36,264 nt of DNA, taken from contig JADGEZ010000022.1 of the NCBI GenBank assembly GCA_016744115.1, positions 1 through 36,264 on the forward strand, written 5' to 3'. Of this stretch, positions 22,017 to 30,365 are shown piece by piece. Each line of letters opens with the position of its first letter. Position 1 is the stretch's first letter. This DNA is from Sulfurimonas sp. GTDB lineage: Bacteria > Campylobacterota > Campylobacteria > Campylobacterales > Sulfurimonadaceae. Position numbers and translations under genes: made by a program. The notes under the pieces are model-generated. The model did not search any database. It was not told where the DNA came from and saw only the letters and a list, made by a program, of their open reading frames with translations.

Positions 22017-23813
22017 CTATTTCATATATTTTTTATCAATGTAACCTAGTTCTAAAAGTTTATTATAAATATCAGAAGACATTTTACCTGCGGCTGAACC
22101 TCCATGACCACCATGTTCTACCATAATCATCACAACATATTTAGGATCTTCATAAGGTCCATAAGAGGTAAACCAAGCATGAGAACGGTTATAATAGGCA
22201 AGTTCATGTTCTAGTTTTCTTTTTTTAATATTTTGTTTAATGGCTACAACTTGAGCAGTACCTGTTTTGCCAGCTAAAGTTATTTTAGCACTAACATGAC
22301 GATATGCAGTACCTGAGGGTTTATTACAAACTTCAAACATTGCATTTTGAATGAGTGGCAATTTTTCTTTTTCATTTTTACTAAGTACATCTTTTAAAAT
22401 AGTTTCATACTTTTTAGACCCAACAGATTTTGCAAAATGTGGTGTAGGAAGCATTCCTGTTGCCATTAAAGCAGTAAATCTAGCTATTTGCAAGGGTGTA
22501 ACTAAAAAATACCCTTGTCCGATAGAAGTGTTTGCAGTTTCACCTAGACTCCATCGTTTATTATATTTTTTCATTTTCCATTTACGCGAAGGTACAATAC
22601 CTATAAATTCATTTGGTAAATCAACTCCAGTTTTCTTTCCTAAACCTAAATTTTTAAATCCGTTACTCATTTTTTCATTACCAACGATTAAACTACCTTT
22701 ATAAAAATAGTCATCACAACTTTCTCTAATAGCCTTCGTTATACCAGTCTTTTTATGTCCCCTTTTCTTCCAACATCGAAAAATTCGTCCACCTAAAGGA
22801 AGATGAGATTTACAGTTAACTGAGAAATTTTCTTTTAATTCTGTTGTTAAATAAATAAGCCCAAGCCCTGTTTTAATCACTGAACCAGGGGGATATAAGC
22901 CATTGATGAATTTATTTGTAAATGGATGCTCAATATCATCAGCGAGTTTATTATACACTGGGTGAGACATGCCTGCAACAAATAAATTTAAATCATACCC
23001 AGGAAAACTACTAGCAGAAAGTATAGCACCATTCATATCCATAACAATAGCTGCACCAGCTTTATAAGTAAACATAGAACTTATATATTTTTGAAGTTCG
23101 ATATCTATCTCAAGAATGAGTTTTTTATGCTCAATTGCTTCTTGATAAGAAATTTCTTCTATCTCTTGGTTACTAGCATTAATTTTAATTTCCCTAAAGC
23201 CTGGCTTACCTTGTAAAAATTTATTATATTGCTTTTCCATACCGGTCTTACCTACATAGCCGATTAAATCAAGTAAAGAGTCCTCTTTAACTTCTTTTTT
23301 ATTAGCACGAGCGACATAACCAATAACATGAGCACCAATATCTTTATAAGGATAGTATCTTTTTGGAGCAGAAACTATTTTTAAATTTTCCCTTAAATTT
23401 AATTTTACATATACTGGTATAATCTTTTCATAAGAGATAAAATCAACTATATCAATATAATTGTGATTATAATAAGAATCTTTCTTTTTATAATTTTTTA
23501 TAATTTTTTGTTTGTCTAAATTTGGTATTAAATCTATGAGATATTTAATCTCTTCATTAAAGGTTTTAGTATTATTTTTATACAATAGATGAGGTTTTAA
23601 TTGGATTTTAAAACCCAACTTATTGATAGCAATTGGTCTGTTATGAACATCTAATATCTCACCACGAATTGGCGTAATTTTTTCTTTTTTAATTGTATTG
23701 TTAATTGATAATTTTTCGTAATATGTGTTAGATTTAATCGCAAGAAAAAAGACTCTCACAATTAAAATACTCCAGATAGAAATAAATACAAATAATATAA
23801 ACTTTATTTTCAT
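22017..23813 (-). CDS. mrdA: Penicillin-binding protein 2 (peptidoglycan transpeptidase)
   Basis: PBP2 cross-links side-wall peptidoglycan with RodA and the MreBCD complex. The 598-residue protein has one N-terminal membrane anchor (KFILFVFISIWSILIVRVFF), then the dimerisation domain (TPIRGEILDVHNRPIA, GAHVIGYVARANKKE, GYVGKTGMEKQYNKFLQGKP), and a C-terminal transpeptidase domain. Catalytic motifs: SVIK within YPPGSVIKTG (SxxK), SCD in RESCDDYFY (SxD, usual in PBP2), and KTG in LAGKTGTAQV. It starts 4 nt inside the end of the MreD-like gene (ATGA), so the two are translationally coupled and are the last genes of the long leftward envelope block. Confidence 0.96.
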   Translation of the reverse strand: MKIKFILFVFISIWSILIVRVFFLAIKSNTYYEKLSINNTIKKEKITPIRGEILDVHNRPIAINKLGFKIQLKPHLLYKNNTKTFNEEIKYLIDLIPNLDKQKIIKNYKKKDSYYNHNYIDIVDFISYEKIIPVYVKLNLRENLKIVSAPKRYYPYKDIGAHVIGYVARANKKEVKEDSLLDLIGYVGKTGMEKQYNKFLQGKPGFREIKINASNQEIEEISYQEAIEHKKLILEIDIELQKYISSMFTYKAGAAIVMDMNGAILSASSFPGYDLNLFVAGMSHPVYNKLADDIEHPFTNKFINGLYPPGSVIKTGLGLIYLTTELKENFSVNCKSHLPLGGRIFRCWKKRGHKKTGITKAIRESCDDYFYKGSLIVGNEKMSNGFKNLGLGKKTGVDLPNEFIGIVPSRKWKMKKYNKRWSLGETANTSIGQGYFLVTPLQIARFTALMATGMLPTPHFAKSVGSKKYETILKDVLSKNEKEKLPLIQNAMFEVCNKPSGTAYRHVSAKITLAGKTGTAQVVAIKQNIKKRKLEHELAYYNRSHAWFTSYGPYEDPKYVVMIMVEHGGHGGSAAGKMSSDIYNKLLELGYIDKKYMK

Positions 23814-24265
23814 AATACACTCACAATAAGAAATTCAATAATTATATAATAAATAATATAGTATGTAAAGTTTGGTATTGCTAGAAAGAAAATATTAGCA
23901 AAGAGTAAATTAAAAAAATAAAAACCTATATAGGCAACGAGTATATATAAAAATTTCACACAGGTATGACAATTGACATTTTGAATAATTTTTGGCAATA
24001 AGAACTTATAACTTAGGAGTAAAAAAATCACTGAAGAAAATAAAATATAGCTTTTATTAGCTTCAAAAATAACTAAGTAAAAAATGATAACAAAGGCAAA
24101 AATAGTATCGTCATTATCTAATGATTTTATTAAAAAAACGAATAATAAGCCCAGTAAAGGGGGTAAAAAAAGATAAATGCTACTTAAGCTTTGATAAATA
24201 ATAAATAGAAAAATGTAAAAAAATAATTTTTTTACAGATTTTTTATGAGTGATACTTCGTTGCAT
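23810..24265 (-). CDS. Small polytopic membrane protein, MreD-like
   Basis: The protein is 151 residues, nearly all hydrophobic, with about five membrane helices and many Phe, Tyr and Ile. Topology, length and position directly before mrdA match MreD, the rod-complex membrane protein, whose sequence is poorly conserved. Distinctive motifs: YLFLPPLLGLLFVFLIKS, FYLVIFEANKSYILFSSVIF. MreB and MreC are not adjacent. The ATG at 24265 overlaps the end of the acetyltransferase gene by 34 nt, and the stop overlaps mrdA by 4 nt. The assignment rests mainly on context. Confidence 0.6.
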   Translation of the reverse strand: MQRSITHKKSVKKLFFYIFLFIIYQSLSSIYLFLPPLLGLLFVFLIKSLDNDDTIFAFVIIFYLVIFEANKSYILFSSVIFLLLSYKFLLPKIIQNVNCHTCVKFLYILVAYIGFYFFNLLFANIFFLAIPNFTYYIIYYIIIEFLIVSVL

Positions 24266-24693
24266 ATTGGAAAATGTTTACATTTGATACAATCAGCCCA
24301 AATTTTATGCTCAGGAAGTGATTCTTTTTGTATTTCTACAAAACCAAGCTTTTCAAAAAAAGACTGTTTATATGTTAGGGATAAAAGTTTTTGCAAACCT
24401 AGACTTCTTGCTTCATCAACACATCTGTGTATAAGATTTTCTCCTATTTTATTTCCTCTAAATTTTTCTTCTACTATGAGTGAGCGTATTTCTGCTAAGG
24501 AAGTGGTATGAATATGTAAGGCACAAAAACCAGACAATACACCATCTATATAAGCTAAAGTATATGATCTAATATTTGTCGCCATTTCATCGGAGCTTCT
24601 TTGTAAAATAGTTCCAATTTCAACTTCAAAATGAACTAGTTTTTGCATAGCTACTATATCTGATAAAGAAGCCTTTATGTATTCAATCTTCAT
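24232..24693 (-). CDS. GNAT acetyltransferase, short N-acetylglutamate synthase type
   Basis: This 153-residue GNAT enzyme has the acetyl-CoA pyrophosphate loop RGNKIG after the strand IRSLIVEEKF, and the partner segment LLSLTYKQSFFEKLGFVEI. The C-terminus ESLPEHKIWADCIKC with HFPICNE (a Cys pair) is characteristic of the stand-alone short N-acetylglutamate synthases known from Geobacter-like bacteria and Campylobacterota, which start arginine synthesis. That substrate is an inference; other amino-acid acetyl acceptors are possible. It overlaps engB by 11 nt upstream and the MreD-like gene downstream. Confidence 0.75.
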   Translation of the reverse strand: MKIEYIKASLSDIVAMQKLVHFEVEIGTILQRSSDEMATNIRSYTLAYIDGVLSGFCALHIHTTSLAEIRSLIVEEKFRGNKIGENLIHRCVDEARSLGLQKLLSLTYKQSFFEKLGFVEIQKESLPEHKIWADCIKCKHFPICNEVSLIKNL

Positions 24694-25300
24694 CTATCTT
24701 TTCATGCAAAATATCATAAATAACTTTTATTGCCTTTTGCATTCCACTTTTTTTAGAACTTGAAACCATCATTGCATGAGGAAACTCACGCCTTAAAGCA
24801 CTTTGCTCCTTTTGGTTTAGTTTGTCTATTTTTGTAAATATTTGTAATATATATTGTGACTCATTACAATTACTTTGTAAAAAATCATTCACATCAGTAT
24901 CTATATCTAAATGGGGGTGTCGGCAATCCACAAGATGAATAAATAGCTTTATTTGTTCTCTTTGAGAGATGTAATCAGTTAGGTTTTTTTCCCATCCATG
25001 TTTGAGTGATTTAGAAACTTTAGCATAACCAAAACCTGGAAGATCTACAAACTTCGCTACACTTTTACTAGAATTTTCTCTATCCATAAAGGTGACATCA
25101 AAATAATTTATTAACTTTGTTTTACCTGGAGTGGAAGAAACTTTAGCTAGTCCTTTGTGATTTGTCAGAGCATTAAGAAGTGAACTTTTACCAACATTTG
25201 AGCGAGCCATAAATACAACTTCATCTTGTAATTCAGACTCAGGAGAGGAGGTAACATTAGGTGCAGAAGTTATAAATCTAGCATCAACAATATCAATCAT
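24683..25300 (-). CDS. engB: Ribosome-biogenesis GTPase EngB/YihA/YsxC
   Basis: EngB is an essential GTPase for assembly of the large ribosomal subunit. The 205-residue protein has G1 ARSNVGKSSLLNAL, G2 around STPGKTKLINYF, G3 DLPGFGYAKVSKS, G4 TKIDKL and G5 near MVSSSKKSG. N-terminal ARFITSAPNVTSSPESELQ is typical. It begins 1 bp past the lptA stop and its 3' end overlaps the acetyltransferase. Its place after lptC-lptA is the usual Campylobacterota order. Confidence 0.96.
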   Translation of the reverse strand: MIDIVDARFITSAPNVTSSPESELQDEVVFMARSNVGKSSLLNALTNHKGLAKVSSTPGKTKLINYFDVTFMDRENSSKSVAKFVDLPGFGYAKVSKSLKHGWEKNLTDYISQREQIKLFIHLVDCRHPHLDIDTDVNDFLQSNCNESQYILQIFTKIDKLNQKEQSALRREFPHAMMVSSSKKSGMQKAIKVIYDILHEKIDED

Positions 25301-25301
25301 A

Positions 25302-25781
25302 CTATTGGCTCTTTTCTTTTGGTATATTAAAAATCATAATGACGGGTTCACTTTTTGCACCCTTGGCATAAGCTTTTCCATCAATAGTTTTAAGTACAAC
25401 TTCTTCACCGAGAATCTCTTTTTTTTCATCAATTTGTTTTAAATGAACATCTTTATAAAAATAGTACTCTTTAGTTTTTGGAAAATAAATTACCTTGTGT
25501 GCTTTTCCTGTGTAAATAGAATTTTCCTTTGTTTTTATAGAAAAGGATGAATTACCTTCCATAAGAAATTTTATGGGTTGATTTGTTTTATTTGTATAAA
25601 TTGTTACTTTTGAAGCATTGAGTTCATCAAAACCTTTTATTATATTTACATGACCGGTAAAAACTGAAATACCTTTTTTTTCATCAGCATAAAAAGACTC
25701 AGCTTTTACTTGTAACTCTTCTGCGATAGAGTTTGAATATAAAATCATAAAAATCATAAAAATCATAAAAATGTATTTCAT
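25302..25781 (-). CDS. lptA: LPS-transport periplasmic protein LptA
   Basis: LptA bridges inner and outer membranes in lipopolysaccharide export. The 159-residue protein has a signal peptide followed by an OstA/LptA beta-jellyroll: VKAESFYADEKKGISVFTGH, VNIIKGFDELNASKVTIYT, KAHKVIYFPKTKEYYFYKDV, ILGEEVVLKTIDGKAYAKGA. The signal peptide is encoded by a 9-bp in-frame tandem repeat (about 25741-25768), giving repeated Met-Ile-Phe. The gene follows lptC by 1 bp, as expected for the LptC-LptA pair. Confidence 0.92.
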   Translation of the reverse strand: MKYIFMIFMIFMILYSNSIAEELQVKAESFYADEKKGISVFTGHVNIIKGFDELNASKVTIYTNKTNQPIKFLMEGNSSFSIKTKENSIYTGKAHKVIYFPKTKEYYFYKDVHLKQIDEKKEILGEEVVLKTIDGKAYAKGAKSEPVIMIFNIPKEKSQ

Positions 25782-25782
25782 T

Positions 25783-26298
25783 TTATCTCTCTTTTACTTT
25801 GTAGTTTAGCATAATGTTTTGTGATTCCATTACTCTTGTTTTGCTATTATACATTAATGAAGTTCCAATAGCCTTATTTTTACCTATATATGCTATATAT
25901 TTCTCAGCAGAAGTTATAATCTTTGTATTTTTGTTATAGTTTGCTTTTTGTGTTTGAAAAATCACACCATCTTCTCTAAAATAGCTAACATTTCCATCTA
26001 AGCTCAAGTGACCATTTATATATAAAGCTCTATCTGATTGTATATTTGTAGTATATTTCTCATCACTATCTGTAAAGCTAAGTTTTTGAAGTATATACCT
26101 GTCTTTATATTTAAATCCAACACTACTTACTAAAATACTAGATAAACCATTTAAATCCAACTCTGTAAGTTTAAAGTCTTTTAATTCTAGTAAAGGAATC
26201 TCATTAAACATATATTTTTTTTTCTCTAATGGCTCAAAAAGAAAAAAAATCATAAATAAACCAGTAAATATAAATATAAAAAATAAGTTTATATTCAC
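25783..26298 (-). CDS. lptC: LPS-export protein LptC
   Basis: LptC is the membrane-anchored protein that passes LPS from LptBFG to LptA. One N-terminal helix (NLFFIFIFTGLFMIFFLFEP) is followed by a periplasmic LptC/DUF1239 domain with LELKDFKLTELDLNGLSSIL, DRALYINGHLSLDGNVSYFR and SAEKYIAYIGKNKAIGTS. Start choice: a GTG at 26298 has GGA seven bases upstream and overlaps the kdsC stop as TAGTG. A TTG at 26310 would add four residues. About 171 residues. Confidence 0.85.
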   Translation of the reverse strand: MNINLFFIFIFTGLFMIFFLFEPLEKKKYMFNEIPLLELKDFKLTELDLNGLSSILVSSVGFKYKDRYILQKLSFTDSDEKYTTNIQSDRALYINGHLSLDGNVSYFREDGVIFQTQKANYNKNTKIITSAEKYIAYIGKNKAIGTSLMYNSKTRVMESQNIMLNYKVKER

Positions 26299-26795
26299 TA
26301 AATATTCCAAATAGCTAAAAACTCATCTCTTTGATCATTTTCATCCACTAATATATCTATCATTTCTCTTACAGCACCATCCCCACCTTTTTTAGCTAGG
26401 ACAGTATTTACGAGTTCTTTAATCTCTTTAACTCCATTGTTTGGAGTAAAGCTTCTGCCAACAAGGCTAAGCATATTATAATCATTTAAATCATCACCAA
26501 TTGCCCCTATCTCATTGTATTTCAAGTTTAAAGATTGAACTAATTCCTTAAGGATTCTATCTTTATCACTGATACCTTGAAAAAGATGCTGTATTCCTAA
26601 TTCATCAGCTCTTTTTTTAACTATAATAGAGTCTCGACCTGTGATAATAGCAACTTGATTACCCATTTTAATCCAAGTTGTTATGCCTAAACCATCTTTA
26701 ACATTAAAATTTTTACTCTCAATTAAGTCCGCTGAATACATTAATTTAGCATCGCTTAAACAACCATCAACATCTAATATAAGTAATTTAATCAT
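26298..26795 (-). CDS. kdsC: KDO-8-phosphate phosphatase KdsC
   Basis: KdsC removes phosphate from 3-deoxy-D-manno-octulosonate 8-phosphate, a step in making the LPS inner core. The 165-residue class C0 HAD protein has LLILDVDGCLSDAKLMYS (catalytic Asp pair), FNVKDGLGITTWIKMGNQVA, IITGRDSIIVKKRADELG, and GAIGDDLNDYNMLSLVGRSF (motif IV). Its start overlaps the hisB stop as ATGA and it is followed by lptC, so LPS synthesis and export genes are joined here with hisB. Confidence 0.95.
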   Translation of the reverse strand: MIKLLILDVDGCLSDAKLMYSADLIESKNFNVKDGLGITTWIKMGNQVAIITGRDSIIVKKRADELGIQHLFQGISDKDRILKELVQSLNLKYNEIGAIGDDLNDYNMLSLVGRSFTPNNGVKEIKELVNTVLAKKGGDGAVREMIDILVDENDQRDEFLAIWNI

Positions 26796-27364
26796 AAAAC
26801 ATCTTTAGTACTAGGTATTCCAACTCTCGCATTTTTTGTTGTTGCTCTACGAATTGCAACAGCGAGAGATTTAAAAGCAGCTTCTATTATATGATGTTTA
26901 TTTCTACCACGGAGTTGTATGATATGTGTGCTAATTCTAGCATTGAGAACAAAAGCCCTAAAAAATTCTTCTACAAGTTCTGTATCAAACTGTCCAACTT
27001 TTCCTGTAACACTCAAATCATAGACTAAAAACGGACGATTGCTTAAATCCAAATCACAAGAGACACAGGCTTCATCCATGACAATATTGGCACTTCCAAA
27101 TCGCTCCATAGCTTGTACTGGATATATTGCATCAGCTATAAGTGATCCAAGAACAATACCAATATCTTCAACACTATGATGATCATCTATATGTGTATCA
27201 CCTTTACAAGAAATATCTAAGTCAATAAGAGAGTGTTTAGAAAAACTCTCAAGCATATGATCTAGAAAACTTACACCAGTGCTGATATTGCTATCACCTT
27301 TGCCATTGAGATTGAGTGAGATTGTTATGTCTGTTTCTTTTGTTTTTCTTGTTTTCGTTTTCAT
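26792..27364 (-). CDS. hisB: Imidazoleglycerol-phosphate dehydratase HisB
   Basis: HisB dehydrates imidazoleglycerol phosphate in histidine synthesis. The 190-residue monofunctional enzyme has both metal-binding repeats: THIDDHHSVEDIGIVLG and GRNKHHIIEAAFKSLAVAIR, plus GVSFLDHMLESFSKHSLIDL. No phosphatase domain is attached. It is the only histidine gene in the window, placed between rlpA and kdsC as is common in this phylum. ATG at 27364; rlpA ends 10 bp upstream. Confidence 0.97.
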   Translation of the reverse strand: MKTKTRKTKETDITISLNLNGKGDSNISTGVSFLDHMLESFSKHSLIDLDISCKGDTHIDDHHSVEDIGIVLGSLIADAIYPVQAMERFGSANIVMDEACVSCDLDLSNRPFLVYDLSVTGKVGQFDTELVEEFFRAFVLNARISTHIIQLRGRNKHHIIEAAFKSLAVAIRRATTKNARVGIPSTKDVL

Positions 27365-27374
27365 CAGTTTTCCT

Positions 27375-28157
27375 CTATTGTTTTACTATAAAAGCATTAG
27401 GAAAGTTGCTATTAGCTTTATAATTTCTAATCTCTTTTTGTGTTTTAAAACCTTTTAAATAAACTTTAAAAACTCTAATATTATCCTTTTGTATATCTTT
27501 AATAATAGTCTGATACCCATCTATTCCATCAAATTTTTCTTGCATGAGCATAGCCCTATCTATATTTGAAAAAGAAGCAATTTGTAAAGCATATTTTGTA
27601 GGTTTCTTTTTTTCTTTTTTACTTATAATTTGAGTTTTATTTTTAGAATAATATCCAAGTATTTCTAAAGTTACGGGTGCAGTTCCTGTACCAATCATAT
27701 TTATTTTTTTTGCTGCAGTGTTTGATAAGTCAATTATTCTTGTCTGTATAAAAGGTCCTCTATCATTGATTCTAACAATAGTACTTAAACCATTATTTTG
27801 ATTGGTAACTTTTACTATGGTATTCATTGGAAAAGTTTTATGTGCTGCAGTATTATCATACATATTGTATTGCTCACCATTGGCTGTTAGTTTTCCATGA
27901 AAATCAGGTCCATACCAACTTGCATTACCAAAAAAGTTTTCTCCAACACTAACTTCTAAAGGATAATATTTTATTCCTCTTACTATGTAAGGATTCATCT
28001 TTGCACTTTTATATTCTTTAGAGTTTAAACTTCTTGCATAGTTGCTTTTTGAAGAGGAATATGATTGAGGTTTAGAATAATTATATTGAGATTTTTGACT
28101 ACAAGAAGAAAAGAACAAGCCTATTGTTATGAAGCATAAAATAAATAAATTATTCAT
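27375..28157 (-). CDS. rlpA: RlpA septal-ring lipoprotein / lytic transglycosylase with SPOR domain
   Basis: I place the start at ATG 28157 (MNNLFILCFITIGLFFSSC), because this gives a proper lipoprotein signal with lipobox FFSSC. The TTG at 28178 would add seven residues inside mltD. After a Ser/Tyr-rich linker comes the double-psi beta-barrel: FGNASWYGPDFHGKLTANGE, HKTFPMNTIVKVTNQNNGLS, VRINDRGPFIQTRIIDLS, with the Asp of NDRGP. A C-terminal SPOR domain (YALQIASFSNIDRAMLMQEK) binds denuded glycan. It overlaps the end of mltD by 8 nt, so the two wall-cleaving enzymes are co-translated. Confidence 0.93.
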   Translation of the reverse strand: MNNLFILCFITIGLFFSSCSQKSQYNYSKPQSYSSSKSNYARSLNSKEYKSAKMNPYIVRGIKYYPLEVSVGENFFGNASWYGPDFHGKLTANGEQYNMYDNTAAHKTFPMNTIVKVTNQNNGLSTIVRINDRGPFIQTRIIDLSNTAAKKINMIGTGTAPVTLEILGYYSKNKTQIISKKEKKKPTKYALQIASFSNIDRAMLMQEKFDGIDGYQTIIKDIQKDNIRVFKVYLKGFKTQKEIRNYKANSNFPNAFIVKQ

Positions 28158-29367
28158 AAAGCTTAAGCCTATCGCCAACTTTTATAAGAGTGCCTCTTAT
28201 ATGGTTATAGTGTTGAAGGTTTTTTACGCTAATCTTATGGCTTTGTGCAATTGAGCCTAAAGAATCCCCTCTCTTGACCATATAATGAAATCTTCTTTTT
28301 ATCTTTTTTGTTGAGCCAATTGGTATAATTAACTTCTGTTTTAATTTTAATTTAGAATTTTTCAGTTTGTTAAAATCCATTATTCGCTTATAAGGCATAC
28401 CATACAAGCGACCAATGTAAGATAAATTATCTCCATTACTAACTATATGAACTTTATAAATATTTTTTATTTTTGCTGGGGTATAATTTCTTTTAAATTC
28501 CGCAAGCTTAATATAGGGGATATAAACATCATAGTTCTTCTCATAAGGAGGAACAAAGTCATATTTTAAATGTCGGTTTAATTCTTGTAAGTCTTCTAGG
28601 GGCATTTTTAAGATACTCGCTACTCTTTTTAATGACTCACCACCTGATAACTTGATAGTAACTATTGAGTATGCATTAGCACGATTCAACAAATAATCAT
28701 ACTCACTTTTTAATAAAAACTGTTCATCACTACCAATAAGTGCTAGAGCTACAATTTTTCTTATATAATTACGGCTTTCTCTTGGGATGTATTTTTTTTC
28801 ACTATCCAATAAAACTGACAAGCTATCAGAACCAGCTTTTTCAATAGCACGACTTAACCTACTTCCACCACAGTTATAAGCAATAGCAGCAAGATACCAT
28901 TTACCAAATCGCTTATGAAGAGATGTTAAGTATTTAGAAGCAGCTTTAGTCGCTTTAATGAGATCTCTTCTCTCATCAACATAAGAATTAATTTCTAATT
29001 TATAACTTGCTCCAGTTCTCGGCATAAACTGCCATAAACCTGATGCTTTTTTAAGTGAGTATGCTTTTGTTTTAAAGTTTGACTCAGCCATAGATAAGTA
29101 AAGAAACTCTTGAGGAATATTGTTTTGGTTAAGTATACTTTTAATTGAGGGTATAAATGTATAAGCTTTATCCATCGCAGAAAAAAACTGACGATTTTTT
29201 GATACATGTATTTTTTTACTACGAATTTCATTCATTATAGGATCATGCAAAAAAGATGATTCTATATCAAAAGATTCTAATACCTCAAGTTCTTTGTTAT
29301 GGTTTGATTCGTATCTTAAGTTTGCAAACAGTGTAAATGGAATTAAAAGTAATAATAAGTATTTCAA
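28150..29367 (-). CDS. mltD: Membrane-bound lytic transglycosylase MltD with two LysM domains
   Basis: MltD cleaves peptidoglycan glycan strands in the periplasm. The 405-residue protein has an N-terminal signal (KYLLLLLIPFTLFANLRYES) and a goose-lysozyme-like SLT domain at about 95-230 (LYLSMAESNFKTKAYSLKKA, catalytic Glu in AESNF, then SGLWQFMPRTG and AAIAYNCGG). Two LysM domains follow (YKVHIVSNGDNLSYIGRLYG; FHYMVKRGDSLGSIAQSHKI), with a third degenerate one before them. No lipobox is clear, so it may be exported rather than lipid-anchored. The start is TTG at 29367 with weak AAAGATTAG upstream. Confidence 0.93.
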   Translation of the reverse strand: MKYLLLLLIPFTLFANLRYESNHNKELEVLESFDIESSFLHDPIMNEIRSKKIHVSKNRQFFSAMDKAYTFIPSIKSILNQNNIPQEFLYLSMAESNFKTKAYSLKKASGLWQFMPRTGASYKLEINSYVDERRDLIKATKAASKYLTSLHKRFGKWYLAAIAYNCGGSRLSRAIEKAGSDSLSVLLDSEKKYIPRESRNYIRKIVALALIGSDEQFLLKSEYDYLLNRANAYSIVTIKLSGGESLKRVASILKMPLEDLQELNRHLKYDFVPPYEKNYDVYIPYIKLAEFKRNYTPAKIKNIYKVHIVSNGDNLSYIGRLYGMPYKRIMDFNKLKNSKLKLKQKLIIPIGSTKKIKRRFHYMVKRGDSLGSIAQSHKISVKNLQHYNHIRGTLIKVGDRLKLYE

Positions 29368-29424
29368 TATCTAATCTTTATGTGTAATTTTCAACAGCCA
29401 TGATTTTAGCGAAAAAACTATTAA

Positions 29425-30204
29425 TTATTTTCCAATATTAAATAGATCGTGAGCGTTAGCACTTGTCAATTCTTTTATTTTATTGAGTTTCTCTTCCAAA
29501 ACTTCTGACATTTTATCTGCAACATAAGTTGTATATAGAGGTTCATTCCTTTCTCCTCTATGTGGAGCTGGGGTAAGATAAGGACCATCAGTTTCGATGA
29601 GTAATTTTTCTTTTGGTATCTTAGGAAGTATTGTAAGTAATTTTTTAGCATTTTTAAAAGTAAGGACACCCCCTATACCAAAGTAAAAACCATCATTTGC
29701 AAGACATAGAAGTTCATCATCTGCATTAAAGCAGTGAAGTACACCTCCAACTTCTGAGGCATTGTTTGCAAGAAGCAAGTCTTTAGCATCTCTTGAGGCA
29801 TCTCGTATATGTATTATAAGTGGTTTTTTATATTTTTTTGCAAGGTTTATTTGTGCGACAAAGACCTCTTTTTGTCTTTTTTTTTCAAGTAATTTCCCCT
29901 CATCGCTACCTTCGAGTCTAAAATAATCAAGACCGCATTCCCCTATAGCAACGCATTTCTCATGATATACATACTTTTGAAAATCCAAGTCATCAAATAA
30001 CTTCATGTCATAAGGATGAACTCCCACCGCAAAATAAACATCATCATACATTTCTGCTATTTCAACGGCTCTAGGTAGGCTTAAAGGATCTGCTCCGGGA
30101 ATAATAAATCCATTTACTCCACCCTCTCTCGCACGAGATAGGACTTCATCTAAATCATCTGCGTACCTTGCATCATCTAAGTGGATATGAGTATCAATTA
30201 TCAT
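29425..30204 (-). CDS. tatD: TatD-family metal-dependent deoxyribonuclease
   Basis: TatD proteins are TIM-barrel nucleases acting on DNA (3'-5' exonuclease) and have also been linked to D-aminoacyl-tRNA editing. The 259-residue protein has the metal ligands: MIIDTHIHLDDARY (HxH), AIGECGLDYFRLE (Glu), PLIIHIRDASRDAK (His), GVLHCFN (His) and LLIETDGPYLTP (Asp). Its ATG overlaps the stop of the small membrane protein gene at 30201-30365 (ATGA), so it is coupled to recN through that gene. It is 57 bp upstream of mltD. Confidence 0.94.
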   Translation of the reverse strand: MIIDTHIHLDDARYADDLDEVLSRAREGGVNGFIIPGADPLSLPRAVEIAEMYDDVYFAVGVHPYDMKLFDDLDFQKYVYHEKCVAIGECGLDYFRLEGSDEGKLLEKKRQKEVFVAQINLAKKYKKPLIIHIRDASRDAKDLLLANNASEVGGVLHCFNADDELLCLANDGFYFGIGGVLTFKNAKKLLTILPKIPKEKLLIETDGPYLTPAPHRGERNEPLYTTYVADKMSEVLEEKLNKIKELTSANAHDLFNIGK

Positions 30205-30365
30205 CTTTTCTCTTTTTTTAGTTTTTTAACATGAAGTATATTTTTTATCATAAGAAGTATAAACCCTAAGGCAACTACCAACGAACCTATAGATTCTAAG
30301 TAATTTTCATATAAAAAATAGTTATAGCTAAGACCTAAGGCAATTATAGCGATAATTACACACAT
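30201..30365 (-). CDS. Small membrane protein, 54 aa, between recN and tatD
   Basis: The ORF reads MCVIIAIIALGLSYNYFLYE, NYLESIGSLVVALGFILLMI, KNILHVKKLKKEKR. It has two membrane helices (about residues 2-18 and 26-43) with a basic tail facing the cytoplasm. Its ATG overlaps the last codons and stop of recN and its TGA overlaps the tatD ATG, the tightest possible operon packing and good evidence that it is real. I do not recognise it; a DUF-type accessory of the RecN/TatD locus is all that can be said. Confidence 0.7.
   Translation of the reverse strand: MCVIIAIIALGLSYNYFLYENYLESIGSLVVALGFILLMIKNILHVKKLKKEKR

Noticed and set aside
22351-22704. 117-codon plus-strand ORF
   Set aside because: Antisense to the transpeptidase domain of PBP2, which is clearly coding.
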